Source: Bacteroidales bacterium (GTDB lineage Bacteria > Bacteroidota > Bacteroidia > Bacteroidales > F082). Taken from it: a stretch of 33,708 bases of DNA. Below, piece by piece: positions 8,863 through 17,486 of the stretch (within the stretch, counting starts at the first letter, position 1; each line of letters begins with the position of its first letter). Position numbers and translations under genes: made by a program. Location of the stretch: assembly GCA_017548125.1 (NCBI GenBank), contig JAFYNK010000080.1, positions 1 through 33,708 of the forward strand. Direction: 5' to 3'. A model generated the notes under the pieces. It made no database searches. It saw only the letters and a list, made by a program, of their open reading frames with translations, and had not been told where the DNA came from.

Positions 8863-8893
8863 CAAAGATAAAATATTTTCAATATTTTTGCAA
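8863..8893 (-). promoter_or_regulatory. Likely promoter of the YigZ gene
   Basis: On the minus strand TATCTTTG (8870-8863) has a TTG 20 bases upstream (8893-8891), close to the standard 19. It overlaps the region of the divergent prmC promoter, so the two polymerases could compete. Confidence 0.55.
8883..8890 (+). promoter_or_regulatory. -7 element of prmC
   Basis: TATTTTTG ends only 5 bases before the prmC ATG at 8896. If used, the transcript would have almost no leader. No clear -33 element is seen. Confidence 0.4.
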
Positions 8894-8895
8894 GC

Positions 8896-9765
8896 ATGAA
8901 AGTACCATCTAATTTAGTCAGAGACATAAGGAAACATTATTGCGAACAGCTTTGTTCCGTTTACGGCAATGACGAATCAAGTGCGATGATTCTCATGCTA
9001 TTAGAACATTATTTCAACATCACACGCGTCAAAATGGCGCTGGAGCCAGACCTGCGTCTCAGCGAATCGGAGATGCTAACGTTCCATTTCGCCGTCAAAG
9101 ATCTGCTTAAAAACAAACCTATACAATATATAATAGGTGAAACAGAGTTCTGCGACTTGAAGTTCAAAGTCAACGAAAACGTCTTGATTCCAAGACCCGA
9201 GACATCCGAGCTGGTTATGAATATTGACAAAAGACAAAAGACACAAGACAAAAGACAACTTTCAATTATAGACATTGGAACAGGAAGCGGATGCATCGCG
9301 ATAAGTCTGGCGAAAAACATTCCCGACAGCAAAGTCCATGCTCTCGACATTTCCGAGAAAGCGCTTGAAGTCGCAAAAGAAAACGCCCTCAATAATAATG
9401 TAGATATCACTTTCATCCACGACGACATTTTATCTTTAAGGAATAAAATAGACACAAAATTCGACATTATCGTAAGCAACCCTCCATACGTCAGAGAGCT
9501 GGAAAAGGCAGAGATGCGCGACAACGTCTTGAACTGGGAACCACATAACGCGCTATTTGTCAGCGACAACGATCCATTGATTTTTTACAGAAAGATATTG
9601 AAATTTGCCAAAAACAATTTAAACGAAGAAGGCGAAGTCTGGTTTGAAATCAACGAATATCTAGGAAAAGAGATGACAGACCTTTGTAAAGAAATGGGAT
9701 TTTCTCAAGTGGAAATTATCAAAGACTTCAGAGGAAGAGAGAGAGTTGTCGGAGTAATGGAGTAA
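8896..9765 (+). CDS. prmC: Release factor glutamine N5-methyltransferase PrmC
   Basis: A 289-residue PrmC/HemK enzyme that methylates the glutamine of the GGQ motif in peptide release factors using S-adenosylmethionine. The N-terminal helical domain spans about 1-85. The methyltransferase domain shows PIQYIIGETEF, IPRPETSELV, the SAM loop IDIGTGSGCIAISLA and the catalytic SNPPYV. Odd: the linker between the PET motif and the SAM loop (KRQKTQDKRQ) is encoded by 7-bp tandem repeats, and the final codons and stop lie in a second repeat array that continues into the intergenic DNA. Both suggest that repeats have spread into the gene without breaking the frame. Confidence 0.94.
   Translation: MKVPSNLVRDIRKHYCEQLCSVYGNDESSAMILMLLEHYFNITRVKMALEPDLRLSESEMLTFHFAVKDLLKNKPIQYIIGETEFCDLKFKVNENVLIPRPETSELVMNIDKRQKTQDKRQLSIIDIGTGSGCIAISLAKNIPDSKVHALDISEKALEVAKENALNNNVDITFIHDDILSLRNKIDTKFDIIVSNPPYVRELEKAEMRDNVLNWEPHNALFVSDNDPLIFYRKILKFAKNNLNEEGEVWFEINEYLGKEMTDLCKEMGFSQVEIIKDFRGRERVVGVME
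9226..9259. repeat. 7-bp tandem repeat inside prmC
   Basis: Four units GACAAAA, GACAAAA, GACACAA, GACAAAA plus a partial GACAAC. The period is not a multiple of three, so gain or loss of one unit would shift the prmC frame before its SAM-binding motif. Confidence 0.85.
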
Positions 9766-9855
9766 TGGAGTAATGGGGTAATGAAGTAAACTGCATCACT
9801 ACATTACTACATTACTACATTACTACATTACTACATTACTACATCACTGTATCAC
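9754..9855. repeat. Inverted pair of 8-bp repeat arrays
   Basis: The left half is four units GTAATGGA/GTAATGGG/GTAATGAA (9754-9785). The right half is five perfect TACATTAC units (9800-9839) plus two degenerate ones. The right unit read backwards is GTAATGTA, so the halves are inverted relative to each other and could form a long imperfect hairpin. The array supplies the end of prmC on the plus strand and the end of the convergent membrane-protein gene on the minus strand. Confidence 0.85.
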
Positions 9856-10314
9856 TGTATTATTTTCTTCCATTGCGGTTTTTATTGCATTTAAAAGCCG
9901 GTTACAATCTTCCTTTTTAACTGAAGAATCCTTCCTTGACAGATAAAAATAAGTCTTATCATTTTCAACATAAACACCTTTTACAAAAAAAGAAATCAAT
10001 CCAAACATAAACACCGATAAAAGAAACGCAACAACGAAACAAATAGCAGTTTCAGTAAATTCTACAGAATTACCTTTATTTAATTCCGACAAAATATTAC
10101 CCACCACAACACCAAACGACACGAACAATGCATAAAACAAACCGTTTTTTAATATCGGTCTGATTCCAGGTCTTCTTGAAATCTTTGTAATAGATTTTAA
10201 CGGAATTGTCTTCTTTTTATCTTTTCTATAATTTTTACGATATTCTATGCAAGTGTCGGAAACCACTACTCTTTCACCTGATTTCAATGTTTCATCGTAA
10301 TAAACTTTGCTCAT
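9844..10314 (-). CDS. Small membrane protein, paralogue of the next gene
   Basis: A 156-residue protein of unknown function. The start MSKVYYDETL at 10314 is chosen because the upstream paralogue starts with the same residues; an in-frame ATG at 10350 would add 12 residues that overlap the neighbouring gene. After a charged N-terminal strand-rich part come two membrane segments (about 70-90 and 98-120), then a C-terminal part ending AMEENNTVIQ. The layout resembles bacterial PH-like membrane domains, but this is a guess. The final codons lie in the short tandem repeat. Confidence 0.7.
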   Translation of the reverse strand: MSKVYYDETLKSGERVVVSDTCIEYRKNYRKDKKKTIPLKSITKISRRPGIRPILKNGLFYALFVSFGVVVGNILSELNKGNSVEFTETAICFVVAFLLSVFMFGLISFFVKGVYVENDKTYFYLSRKDSSVKKEDCNRLLNAIKTAMEENNTVIQ

Positions 10315-10346
10315 AATTTTATTTTTTAGTAATGGGGCAAACTGCT

Positions 10347-10781
10347 TCACTGCATCACCGTATTATTTTCTTCCATTGCCTTAGCTATTGCACCCATAAG
10401 CAATTTAGGATCATTTTCTTTATCTTTAAATGATTTTCTTTTGATACAAATATCATAGCCCGAACTTGTACGGATAAATATAGCATAACGGGCATCAAAT
10501 ATCGGCGCAAACACTATTCCAAAGCTAACTAACAACAGAGAAATAGAGCCGACCATAAAACCTATTACCCTCAAAATCAAACACACTGTAACTAATATAC
10601 AAGATACAGCTCTCCATATCTCATACCTTGTATTATTATTCGCACCAACCGTAACATTATCAATAGATTTAAGGAGAATAATCTGATCTACAATTTTTCC
10701 ATTTGTGTACTTCACATACGAATCAGTAACTAAAACGGATTCGCCATTTTTCAATGTCTCATCGTAATAAACTTTACTCAT
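10347..10781 (-). CDS. Small membrane protein, paralogue of the previous gene
   Basis: A 144-residue protein sharing MSKVYYDETLK at the N-terminus, the pattern LKSI about 40 residues in, two membrane segments, and AMEENNTVMQ at the C-terminus with the gene just downstream. The two thus form a tandem duplication that has diverged in the middle. No enzymatic motif is visible. The spacing between the two genes is 32 bp, so they are probably cotranscribed. As in its partner, the last codons are encoded by a degenerate copy of the repeat family. Confidence 0.7.
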   Translation of the reverse strand: MSKVYYDETLKNGESVLVTDSYVKYTNGKIVDQIILLKSIDNVTVGANNNTRYEIWRAVSCILVTVCLILRVIGFMVGSISLLLVSFGIVFAPIFDARYAIFIRTSSGYDICIKRKSFKDKENDPKLLMGAIAKAMEENNTVMQ

Positions 10782-10799
10782 AACTTTTATTTTTTTAGC

Positions 10800-10933
10800 A
10801 ATGGAGTAATTTAGTAATGGAGTAATTTAGTAATGAGGCAACTTCATCACTACATTACTTCATCACTACATTACTTCATCACTACATTACTTCATTACTA
10901 CATTACTTCATCACTACATTACTTCATCACTAC
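10800..10933. repeat. Inverted arrays of 16-bp tandem repeats
   Basis: Left: two exact 16-bp units AATGGAGTAATTTAGT (10800-10831). Right: units TTCATCACTACATTAC at 10843, 10859, 10875, 10891 (one variant base) and 10907, with a partial sixth to 10933. The right unit reversed resembles the left one, so the block is again an inverted pair. It separates the start of the membrane-protein pair from rnpB. Confidence 0.9.
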
Positions 10934-10984
10934 AAATATAAAAAAACTTTAGTCTTTTACCATTAGTCTTTTGACTTTTTTTCG

Positions 10985-10992
10985 TATCTTTG
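10985..10992 (+). promoter_or_regulatory. -7 element of rnpB
   Basis: TATCTTTG ends about 8 bases before the predicted 5' end of the RNase P RNA. The usual -33 position holds TTA rather than TTG; a TTG is present at the shorter spacing of 11. Confidence 0.55.
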
Positions 10993-10999
10993 CCGCTCG

Positions 11000-11352
11000 A
11001 AAAGCGATTGTCGCAGGCAGAAGCTATTCTGCGTGAGGAAAGTCGGGACAGCACAGAGCGCCGTACTTCTTAACAGGAAGGTATCTGAGAAGATAACAGC
11101 AAGTGCCACAGAAAATTACCGCTCTTCGGAGTAAGGGTGAAAATGTGAGGTAAGAGCTCACGCGAAGTCATGGTGACATGGTTTCGGGGTAAACCTTACG
11201 GGCTGCAAAACCAAATATACCGACGATGGTCATTCGTGACCGTGAGGGCTGCTCGTCCGAGTCGGGAGGGTAGGTCGCTTGAGACTGCCGGCAACGTCAG
11301 TCCTAGAGAAATGACAATCACCTTGGAAACAAGGAACAGAATCCCGCTTATG
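11000..11352 (+). ncRNA. rnpB: RNase P RNA, class A
   Basis: The catalytic RNA that trims the 5' leaders of tRNA precursors. The conserved GAGGAAAGTCGGGAC appears at 11034, followed by CACAGAAAATTACCGC, AGGGTGAAAATGTGAGGTAAGAG-type core (about 11132-11158) and GGTAAACC. P1 can form between AAGCG (11002-11006) and CGCTT (11345-11349). The end positions are approximate and set by P1 and the terminator. The open frames crossing this region are chance. Confidence 0.93.
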
Positions 11353-11358
11353 CTTTTT

Positions 11359-11402
11359 TTGTTTTTTTTGGCCGTTTTTACGGTCAAAAAAAACAATTTT
11401 TT
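11359..11402 (+). terminator. Terminator of rnpB
   Basis: A long hairpin: TTGTTTTTTTTGGCCGT pairs with ACGGTCAAAAAAAACAA (one G-U pair) around TTTT, and a run of six T follows. It ends three bases before the next promoter element. Confidence 0.8.
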
Positions 11403-11404
11403 AT

Positions 11405-11412
11405 TACCTTTG
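11405..11412 (+). promoter_or_regulatory. -7 element of the TPR gene
   Basis: TACCTTTG directly after the rnpB terminator and 38 bases before the ATG at 11451. The -33 position falls inside the terminator stem and has no TTG. Confidence 0.5.
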
Positions 11413-11450
11413 TCGTTTACAAATTATTATCAATTTTATTATAAAAAAAT

Positions 11451-14400
11451 ATGAAATCCATCTTGAAAAATTTCATTTTCATCGCATTATTCATACTAGC
11501 AAGTAATTCTGTCTCAGCGCAGAAAAACATAAACCAATACGAACCAGAAGCCACCTTCGAAAGAGGAATGATGCTTTTTGAGAACAAGCATTACGCATCA
11601 GCACTAGAATGTTTTGAATATTACATAGCCACAGCCGATGACCAAAACGAACAGAACGTGATAATGGCAAAATATTACGAAGCCGTTTCATCATTATTCT
11701 TAGGCAACAGCAGCGCTGAAAGCAAAATCGTCGCTTTCGTTAACGAAAACCCGACAAGTCTCATGGCCGACCATGCTAATTTCTTGTACGCCAACAGCTT
11801 GTTCAAAGAAAAAAAATATCGCAATGCCGTAAAGGTATATAAAAACATCAACAAAGAAAGCCTAGGCAACGACGAACGTTACGAATGCAGCTTCAAGGAA
11901 GCTTATTGCTATTACCAGACAAACGAAGTCTCTAAGGCTATGCCAATATTCAGAGATCTAGCCAATTCCAACAATATGTTCCGCGATGACGCGCGCTACT
12001 ATTTCGCACACATCCTATACAACAACAACAAACAAGACGAAGCGTTAAAATATTTTAACGTCCTGACAAAAAGCAACAAATACAAAGACATCGCCAGCAC
12101 TTACATACTTCAAATCAACTTTGACAAAGGCAACTATTCAGAAGTGTCACAAAACGGCGATGATATCTTAAACAAATCAAAGAAAAAACGCAAGTCAGAC
12201 ATCGCTTTAATGTTGGCAGAATCGTGGCATCAACAAGGTGATTATTCAAAAAGCCTTGAATATTATAACATTGCATTAGAAAGCTCCAGCCGCAAGCTCC
12301 CAAGAGAAGTTGAGTTTAAAATTGGCTTCTGCAAAATGAAAACCAACGACTACAACGGCGCCATTGAACATTTCAAGAAAGTCACCGACAAAAACGACGA
12401 ACTCGGACAATACGGTTCGTATTATATGGCACAATGCTACACTTTTACAAAACAAGATAAATTTGCAAGAAACACCTTCTACAAAGCGTACAAGATGAAC
12501 TTCAACGACACTTTGAGCGAGAACGCTCTTTTAAATTATGCCGTCCTAAGCTTCATCCCTGGCATTGACCCTTTCAATGAAACAATAAGCGTCCTTAACG
12601 ATTATATCAAAAACAATCCTAATTCAAGCAATATCAGCGATTTACAAGATATAGTAATCCACCTTCTCCTCAACTCTAACGATTACAACAAAGCACTAAA
12701 AACCATAGACGAATATTCCAGAATAAGCCCTGAACTTGAAAACATACAGTCACAGCTAACCTATAACCTTGGCATTCAATATTATGAAGACAAGAATTAC
12801 AAAGAAGCGATAAAACATTTCAAGAAATCGGCTGAAAACAAAAACACAGATGCCAAAATAAAAGCAGAAGCTCTTTTCTGGCTGGCTGACTCATATTATC
12901 AAAACAAAGAAGAAGCCAACGCTTTAAAAGCTTTCCACACATTTATCAAGGCACCGACAGCAAGCAACACCGACGTTTATCCTTTAGCATACTATAATTT
13001 AGGCTATCTGTATATTGACCAAGGTGATTTTGAAAACGCATCTGCGAAATTCAAAGAATTCCTTAACATAGACAAATCCGACAAAGAACGCCAAAGCGAC
13101 TCCTGGCTAAGAATCGGCGACTGCTACTTCATACAACGCCAATATAACAATGCTATCACAGCTTACAGCAATGCAATAAAAACAAGCAATAAAAATATAG
13201 ACTACGCTTATTATCAACAAGCTATGGGCTATGGAGCTTTGGGAAAAACAAACGAAAAAATCAGCTGCCTGAACATCATAACAAGCAAATATCAAAAATC
13301 TCCGTTCTACGACAAGGCATTATACGAAATAGGAATGGCATATCTCGGAACAAAAGACAACCGCTCAGCAATTGCATCGTTCGATAAGATTGTCAACGAG
13401 AAACCACGCTCAACATACGCAAGAAAAGCCCTCTTGAAAACAGGCATGATTTATTATAATAACAACGAAAACGAAAAGGCTCTTGAAAGACTCAAAAACG
13501 TTGTTGCTCAATACCCTAACACCGACGAATCAAGAGAGGCTCTCAACATAATAAGCAACATTTACCGCGAAAACAACGACATCCAGGCTTATTTCAAATA
13601 TCTTGAAAAGAACGATCTAGAAACAATAAGCATTGACAAACAAGACTCATTGTCATTCAAGACTATAGAAGAGTTTTATTCAAAGAGAAATTATGCAGAA
13701 ACCATAAAAGGCGTTAATCAATATTTGGAAAACTATCCTAAGGGCGCATATTTATTAAAAGTACATTATTATGCGATGAAGTCAATGGAAAACAGCGACG
13801 ACAAAAACGGATTAAGAACACATATAGAATATATCATAAACCAAGCCGACAACGACTACACCGACAACGCGCTTCTTTTGATAGCAAGAATGGACTACGA
13901 TGACTCAGAATATTCTTCTTCTGCGGCATATTACGAAAGACTCATCAAAATCACAGAAAACCAACAGATTATGATGGAAGCCACAGAAGGCTGTATGAAG
14001 AGTTATTATTTCAATAACGAATATGATAAAGCCATCGAAAAAGCCAACCAGCTCATCGCAATTACGGAAGCATCTGTAAACCAGAAAAACCAAGCGAACT
14101 ACATACTTGGAAAGTCACATTTCGACAAGAAAGACTACGATGAAGCTTTGAAATATTTTGAAATATGCACAAACATCGACAACACCGAGACAGGAGCAGA
14201 ATGCGGCTATTACTCAGCTGTTTGTCTTTACAATTTGAACAAATATGACGAAGCGGAGGAAAAAGTCTTCGATGTGTCTGACAATTACAGTGCTTACATT
14301 TATTGGACAGCAAGAGCATTTATAGTTCTTAGCGATGTATATGTTGCAAAAGACAACGATTTCCAAGCAAAAGAAACATTGAAGAGCGTAATAGAAAACT

Positions 14401-14486
14401 ACCCTCAAGACGGCGACAATTACAACGATGTAATAAAAGAAGCCCAAGACAAATTAAACTTAATCAACAAAGAATCAAACGAATAA
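11451..14486 (+). CDS. Large periplasmic tetratricopeptide-repeat protein
   Basis: A 1011-residue exported protein. Residues 1-24 form a signal peptide (hydrophobic FIFIALFILASN, ending SVSAQ). The rest is built of many TPR helices, seen as repeated A-x-x-x-F/Y patterns such as YEDKNYKEAIKHFKKSAE, YNNNENEKALERLKNV and FDKKDYDEALKYFEIC. No enzymatic domain is visible, so it probably acts as a scaffold in the periplasm. The beta-barrel gene starts 13 bp downstream behind a Shine-Dalgarno that overlaps this gene's stop, so the two are very likely translated together and may form an envelope complex. The partner and exact role are unknown. Confidence 0.85.
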   Translation: MKSILKNFIFIALFILASNSVSAQKNINQYEPEATFERGMMLFENKHYASALECFEYYIATADDQNEQNVIMAKYYEAVSSLFLGNSSAESKIVAFVNENPTSLMADHANFLYANSLFKEKKYRNAVKVYKNINKESLGNDERYECSFKEAYCYYQTNEVSKAMPIFRDLANSNNMFRDDARYYFAHILYNNNKQDEALKYFNVLTKSNKYKDIASTYILQINFDKGNYSEVSQNGDDILNKSKKKRKSDIALMLAESWHQQGDYSKSLEYYNIALESSSRKLPREVEFKIGFCKMKTNDYNGAIEHFKKVTDKNDELGQYGSYYMAQCYTFTKQDKFARNTFYKAYKMNFNDTLSENALLNYAVLSFIPGIDPFNETISVLNDYIKNNPNSSNISDLQDIVIHLLLNSNDYNKALKTIDEYSRISPELENIQSQLTYNLGIQYYEDKNYKEAIKHFKKSAENKNTDAKIKAEALFWLADSYYQNKEEANALKAFHTFIKAPTASNTDVYPLAYYNLGYLYIDQGDFENASAKFKEFLNIDKSDKERQSDSWLRIGDCYFIQRQYNNAITAYSNAIKTSNKNIDYAYYQQAMGYGALGKTNEKISCLNIITSKYQKSPFYDKALYEIGMAYLGTKDNRSAIASFDKIVNEKPRSTYARKALLKTGMIYYNNNENEKALERLKNVVAQYPNTDESREALNIISNIYRENNDIQAYFKYLEKNDLETISIDKQDSLSFKTIEEFYSKRNYAETIKGVNQYLENYPKGAYLLKVHYYAMKSMENSDDKNGLRTHIEYIINQADNDYTDNALLLIARMDYDDSEYSSSAAYYERLIKITENQQIMMEATEGCMKSYYFNNEYDKAIEKANQLIAITEASVNQKNQANYILGKSHFDKKDYDEALKYFEICTNIDNTETGAECGYYSAVCLYNLNKYDEAEEKVFDVSDNYSAYIYWTARAFIVLSDVYVAKDNDFQAKETLKSVIENYPQDGDNYNDVIKEAQDKLNLINKESNE

Positions 14487-14499
14487 GGAGAATTATATA

Positions 14500-16191
14500 A
14501 TGAAGAAGATAAATATTTTCGTTGTTTTGACATTGCTTTTCACAAGCACATTATTGAATGCGCAGTCGCACAATGAAGAAGTAACAATCGAGGGCTCATA
14601 CATACCTAAGATTCAGAAATCTGAGCGTTTGATCAAGACACCGGAGATGCCTAAACGCGAGTTCAACACACCTGATTACAAAGTCAGCACACAAGACTTT
14701 TTCTATAATTATAAAGTCGAGCTGGAACCAATCAGTCCTTTACAATATACTCATAATCAAAAACAAAAAATTGCGAACAATTTCATCAAGGCTGGTTTTG
14801 GAACAAGATTATCGCCAGATTTTCTATTCCGCCATTACTCCGACTTATCAAACAAGACAAGCCTCGGAATAGGCTTAATGCATAACTCCACATGGCTCGA
14901 CATGAAAGGCTATGCGAATTCCAAATACATGAACAACGCCTTCAACATCTCAATGAGCAACCGTTTCTCAGGATTTCAACTTCATTCATATATCGACTAT
15001 CATTATGATATGTACAATTTGAGTCAAGACACTTTGAACTATGATTTGGAAAACAATATTGACAGCAAAAGAAACATTCATTCATTGAATGTCAAGCTGT
15101 TAGCCAACAACAACCAAAGCAGTTTCAAATCATTATACGATGAGTTTTTATTAGATTATTCATATTCAGGCATACAAGACGGCATACAAGAAAACCTTTT
15201 GAAACTCAAAGCACATCTAGAACACTCAAACTCATGGCTCAAAAAAAGCAGCGAGATACAAACATTGGCTATTGACGTCAATGCCGACATCGACAATATC
15301 AACCATAGCCTGTTCTTGATTTCCGCAAATCCTTACCTCTCTTTGAATGGAGAATACTACAACCTTCACCTCGGTTTTCGCGCAGATGCCAAGACTAACA
15401 GCACTAGCAAAGGCGGTATTTACCCAGACATCAAAGGAAGCTTATATCTCTTCAAGAGAAACTTCGAGCTTTACGCAGGACTCGGCGGAGAGACAAAAAT
15501 CAATACGTTAAAAGAGATACTCGCAGAAAATCCTTTCATAGTAAGCGACTTAACAAATTTAGGCGAGTTTGACTACGAAAAGACATGGATTTCATTCCAA
15601 GGAGGATTGAAATTCAAGGCTATGAATATGGTGAACGGACACATCGGAGTGAGATACAGAATAATAGACAACAAAGTATTTTATGTAAGCTCAACGACAC
15701 AGCCAGGAGCTTTCGACATCGTTTTGAACAACTGCAATGTATTTAATTTCAACGCCGATATACATGTAAAAATCAATGACGAGATAAAAGTAGTCGGTGA
15801 TTTCGCATACAACATTTATGATTTCATTAAAGCATACAACAAGACACATAATACAGACGATGTCCCTAGCACAATATTACACGCATGGTATATGCCAAAA
15901 GTAGAATTCACTTTAAAAGGAGTTTACAAATTAGATCAGAACTGGAACTTCAACATAGCAACATATTTTGAAGGCAAGCGTTATGCTTTGACTGACATCT
16001 ACAGCTATGTTGGAATCAAAGAGCTCAAGCCTTTCGCCGACATTCAATTAGGATGCGACTACAATCTCAACGAAAGCATTTCATTCTATGCAGAGATAAA
16101 GAATTTGATCCACAACAAATATCAGATGTACTACGGTTATCCAAGCTACGGATTCCAGATGTTTTTAGGATTTAAATACAGGTTTTTGTAG
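14500..16191 (+). CDS. Outer-membrane beta-barrel protein (TonB-receptor-like)
   Basis: A 563-residue predicted outer-membrane protein. A signal peptide (about 1-22, ending LLNAQ) is followed by a short region and then alternating hydrophobic strands typical of a barrel, for example KTSLGIGLMHNSTWLDMKGY and NISMSNRFSGFQLHSYIDYH. The C-terminal strand GFQMFLGFKYRFL has the aromatic pattern recognised by the BAM machinery. There is no plug domain and no recognisable TonB box, so it resembles the barrel part only; it may be a porin-like or assembly protein. AAGGAG at 14485-14490, 9 bases before the ATG, is a strong ribosome site, rare in this window. Its last 40 bases are duplicated downstream of the next gene. 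Confidence 0.75.
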   Translation: MKKINIFVVLTLLFTSTLLNAQSHNEEVTIEGSYIPKIQKSERLIKTPEMPKREFNTPDYKVSTQDFFYNYKVELEPISPLQYTHNQKQKIANNFIKAGFGTRLSPDFLFRHYSDLSNKTSLGIGLMHNSTWLDMKGYANSKYMNNAFNISMSNRFSGFQLHSYIDYHYDMYNLSQDTLNYDLENNIDSKRNIHSLNVKLLANNNQSSFKSLYDEFLLDYSYSGIQDGIQENLLKLKAHLEHSNSWLKKSSEIQTLAIDVNADIDNINHSLFLISANPYLSLNGEYYNLHLGFRADAKTNSTSKGGIYPDIKGSLYLFKRNFELYAGLGGETKINTLKEILAENPFIVSDLTNLGEFDYEKTWISFQGGLKFKAMNMVNGHIGVRYRIIDNKVFYVSSTTQPGAFDIVLNNCNVFNFNADIHVKINDEIKVVGDFAYNIYDFIKAYNKTHNTDDVPSTILHAWYMPKVEFTLKGVYKLDQNWNFNIATYFEGKRYALTDIYSYVGIKELKPFADIQLGCDYNLNESISFYAEIKNLIHNKYQMYYGYPSYGFQMFLGFKYRFL

Positions 16192-16202
16192 AGAGAAAAA
16201 AA
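16152..16202. repeat. 51-bp direct repeat, copy 1
   Basis: An exact 51-bp sequence that includes the last 13 codons and stop of the beta-barrel gene and the following GAGAG-A run. An identical copy lies 1335 bp further on, after the ATPase gene. Confidence 0.95.
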
Positions 16203-16254
16203 ATCTTTCACCCTTTGTTGTTAGTTTTTAACTTACAAATTTAAAATACAACTT

Positions 16255-16262
16255 TAAATTTG
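16255..16262 (+). promoter_or_regulatory. -7 element of the ATPase gene
   Basis: TAAATTTG ends 8 bases before the ATG at 16271; TTA sits where TTG is expected 19 bases upstream. It lies inside the inserted unit, so the gene brought its own promoter. Confidence 0.5.
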
Positions 16263-16270
16263 CCCAAAAT

Positions 16271-17473
16271 ATGAATAATCAATTGTTCGACAGAGAATTA
16301 TTAGATTCTATTAATAATGCTTTTCGATATTTTTCTGTACTGACGCTTACAGGGCCGAGACAATCAGGTAAGACAACGCTATGCAGGAAACTGTTTGCAG
16401 ATCTGCCATATTATAACTTTGAGGACATATCAACACTTTCAGCATTTCAGCAAGATCCAAAATCATTTCTAACGAAACATGAAGATGGAATGATTATAGA
16501 TGAGGCGCAGCGATTCCCAGATATTTTTTCTTATTTGCAAGTGCTAATTGACGAACAAAACTTCACAGAAAATAAAAAAAGAAAATTTATTATTACAGGC
16601 AGTGCAAATTTCTCATTGATGCAGAAAGCAACACAATCCATGGCAGGGAGAACAGCCGTAATGACATTGCTACCATTATCGACACAAGAAATCGACACCA
16701 TTTATCCTGACGCAAAAACCGATGTCCGCATTCTACGTGGCGGTTATCCTGCGGTTTGGAAAACAAATGATGAAGGACGCGGCTATTTGCTCAGCAATTA
16801 TTACACCACATACGTCGAACGTGATTTGCGCAGTTTGATAAACATCAAAGACCTCACTCAGTTTAACACATTCATCAGACTTTGCGCAGGACGCATAGGC
16901 TCAGAATGCAACGCATCAGCACTATCTGTAGAGGTAGGAGTCAGCGTCCCAACCATTCAGTCATGGCTTAGCATCCTTGAGGCATCTTATATAATATATC
17001 GTTTACATCCATATCATGCAAACATTGGCAAACGACTTACCAAAACACCAAAATTATATTTTTACGACACAGGCTTGGCAGCATGGTTAATGGGCATAAA
17101 CACTGAAGAGCAACTAGCAGTACATCCTCAGCGCGGAAACCTATTTGAAAACATGGTCATTAATGACTTACAAAAATATTATCTCAACAAAGCCGAACGT
17201 GCAGAATTGTTTTTCTACAGAGACAAAGGACAACACGAAGTCGATTTACTCCGAATGAATCCAGATGGAAGTCTGCACGCATACGAGATAAAATCATCCA
17301 TGACATATAGAAGCGACTATTTTGATGGTTTACATTACTTACAAAAACTAATCAAAGAACGTATTGCATCAAGCACGCTATTATATGACGGCACGCAAGA
17401 ATCTATTCAGCAGTATGATTCTTATTGCAATTACCGAAATTTACCAGAGCAAATTAAAGCATCAAACAAATAA
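16271..17473 (+). CDS. AAA+ ATPase with C-terminal DUF4143
   Basis: A 400-residue protein of the widespread AAA_14/DUF4143 family. Walker A is GPRQSGKTT (28-36) and Walker B GMIIDEAQR (73-81). A winged-helix-like segment near 215-235 (ALSVEVGVSVPTIQSWLSIL) is followed by DUF4143 with LYFYDTGLAAWLMG, and FFYRDKGQHEVDLL ... AYEIKSS resembles a PD-(D/E)XK nuclease core. The family is often present in many copies in Bacteroidales genomes and its role is unknown; links to defence or toxin-antitoxin function are speculative. The gene is complete, has its own promoter, and is bounded by a 51-bp direct repeat. Confidence 0.88.
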   Translation: MNNQLFDRELLDSINNAFRYFSVLTLTGPRQSGKTTLCRKLFADLPYYNFEDISTLSAFQQDPKSFLTKHEDGMIIDEAQRFPDIFSYLQVLIDEQNFTENKKRKFIITGSANFSLMQKATQSMAGRTAVMTLLPLSTQEIDTIYPDAKTDVRILRGGYPAVWKTNDEGRGYLLSNYYTTYVERDLRSLINIKDLTQFNTFIRLCAGRIGSECNASALSVEVGVSVPTIQSWLSILEASYIIYRLHPYHANIGKRLTKTPKLYFYDTGLAAWLMGINTEEQLAVHPQRGNLFENMVINDLQKYYLNKAERAELFFYRDKGQHEVDLLRMNPDGSLHAYEIKSSMTYRSDYFDGLHYLQKLIKERIASSTLLYDGTQESIQQYDSYCNYRNLPEQIKASNK

Positions 17474-17486
17474 TTCGATGTATCTT

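Noticed and set aside
9009-9569. 186-codon frame opposite prmC
   Set aside because: Fully within prmC on the other strand and without recognisable domains; a shadow of the real gene.
9800-10933. Repeat arrays as CRISPR
   Set aside because: Units are 8 or 16 bp, directly adjacent and without spacers, and no cas genes are present.
11170-11454. Open frames across rnpB
   Set aside because: They overlap the conserved RNase P RNA and have no protein features.
16203-17486. ATPase unit as an insertion sequence
   Set aside because: No transposase and no terminal inverted repeats; a 51-bp duplication is far longer than usual target-site duplications.
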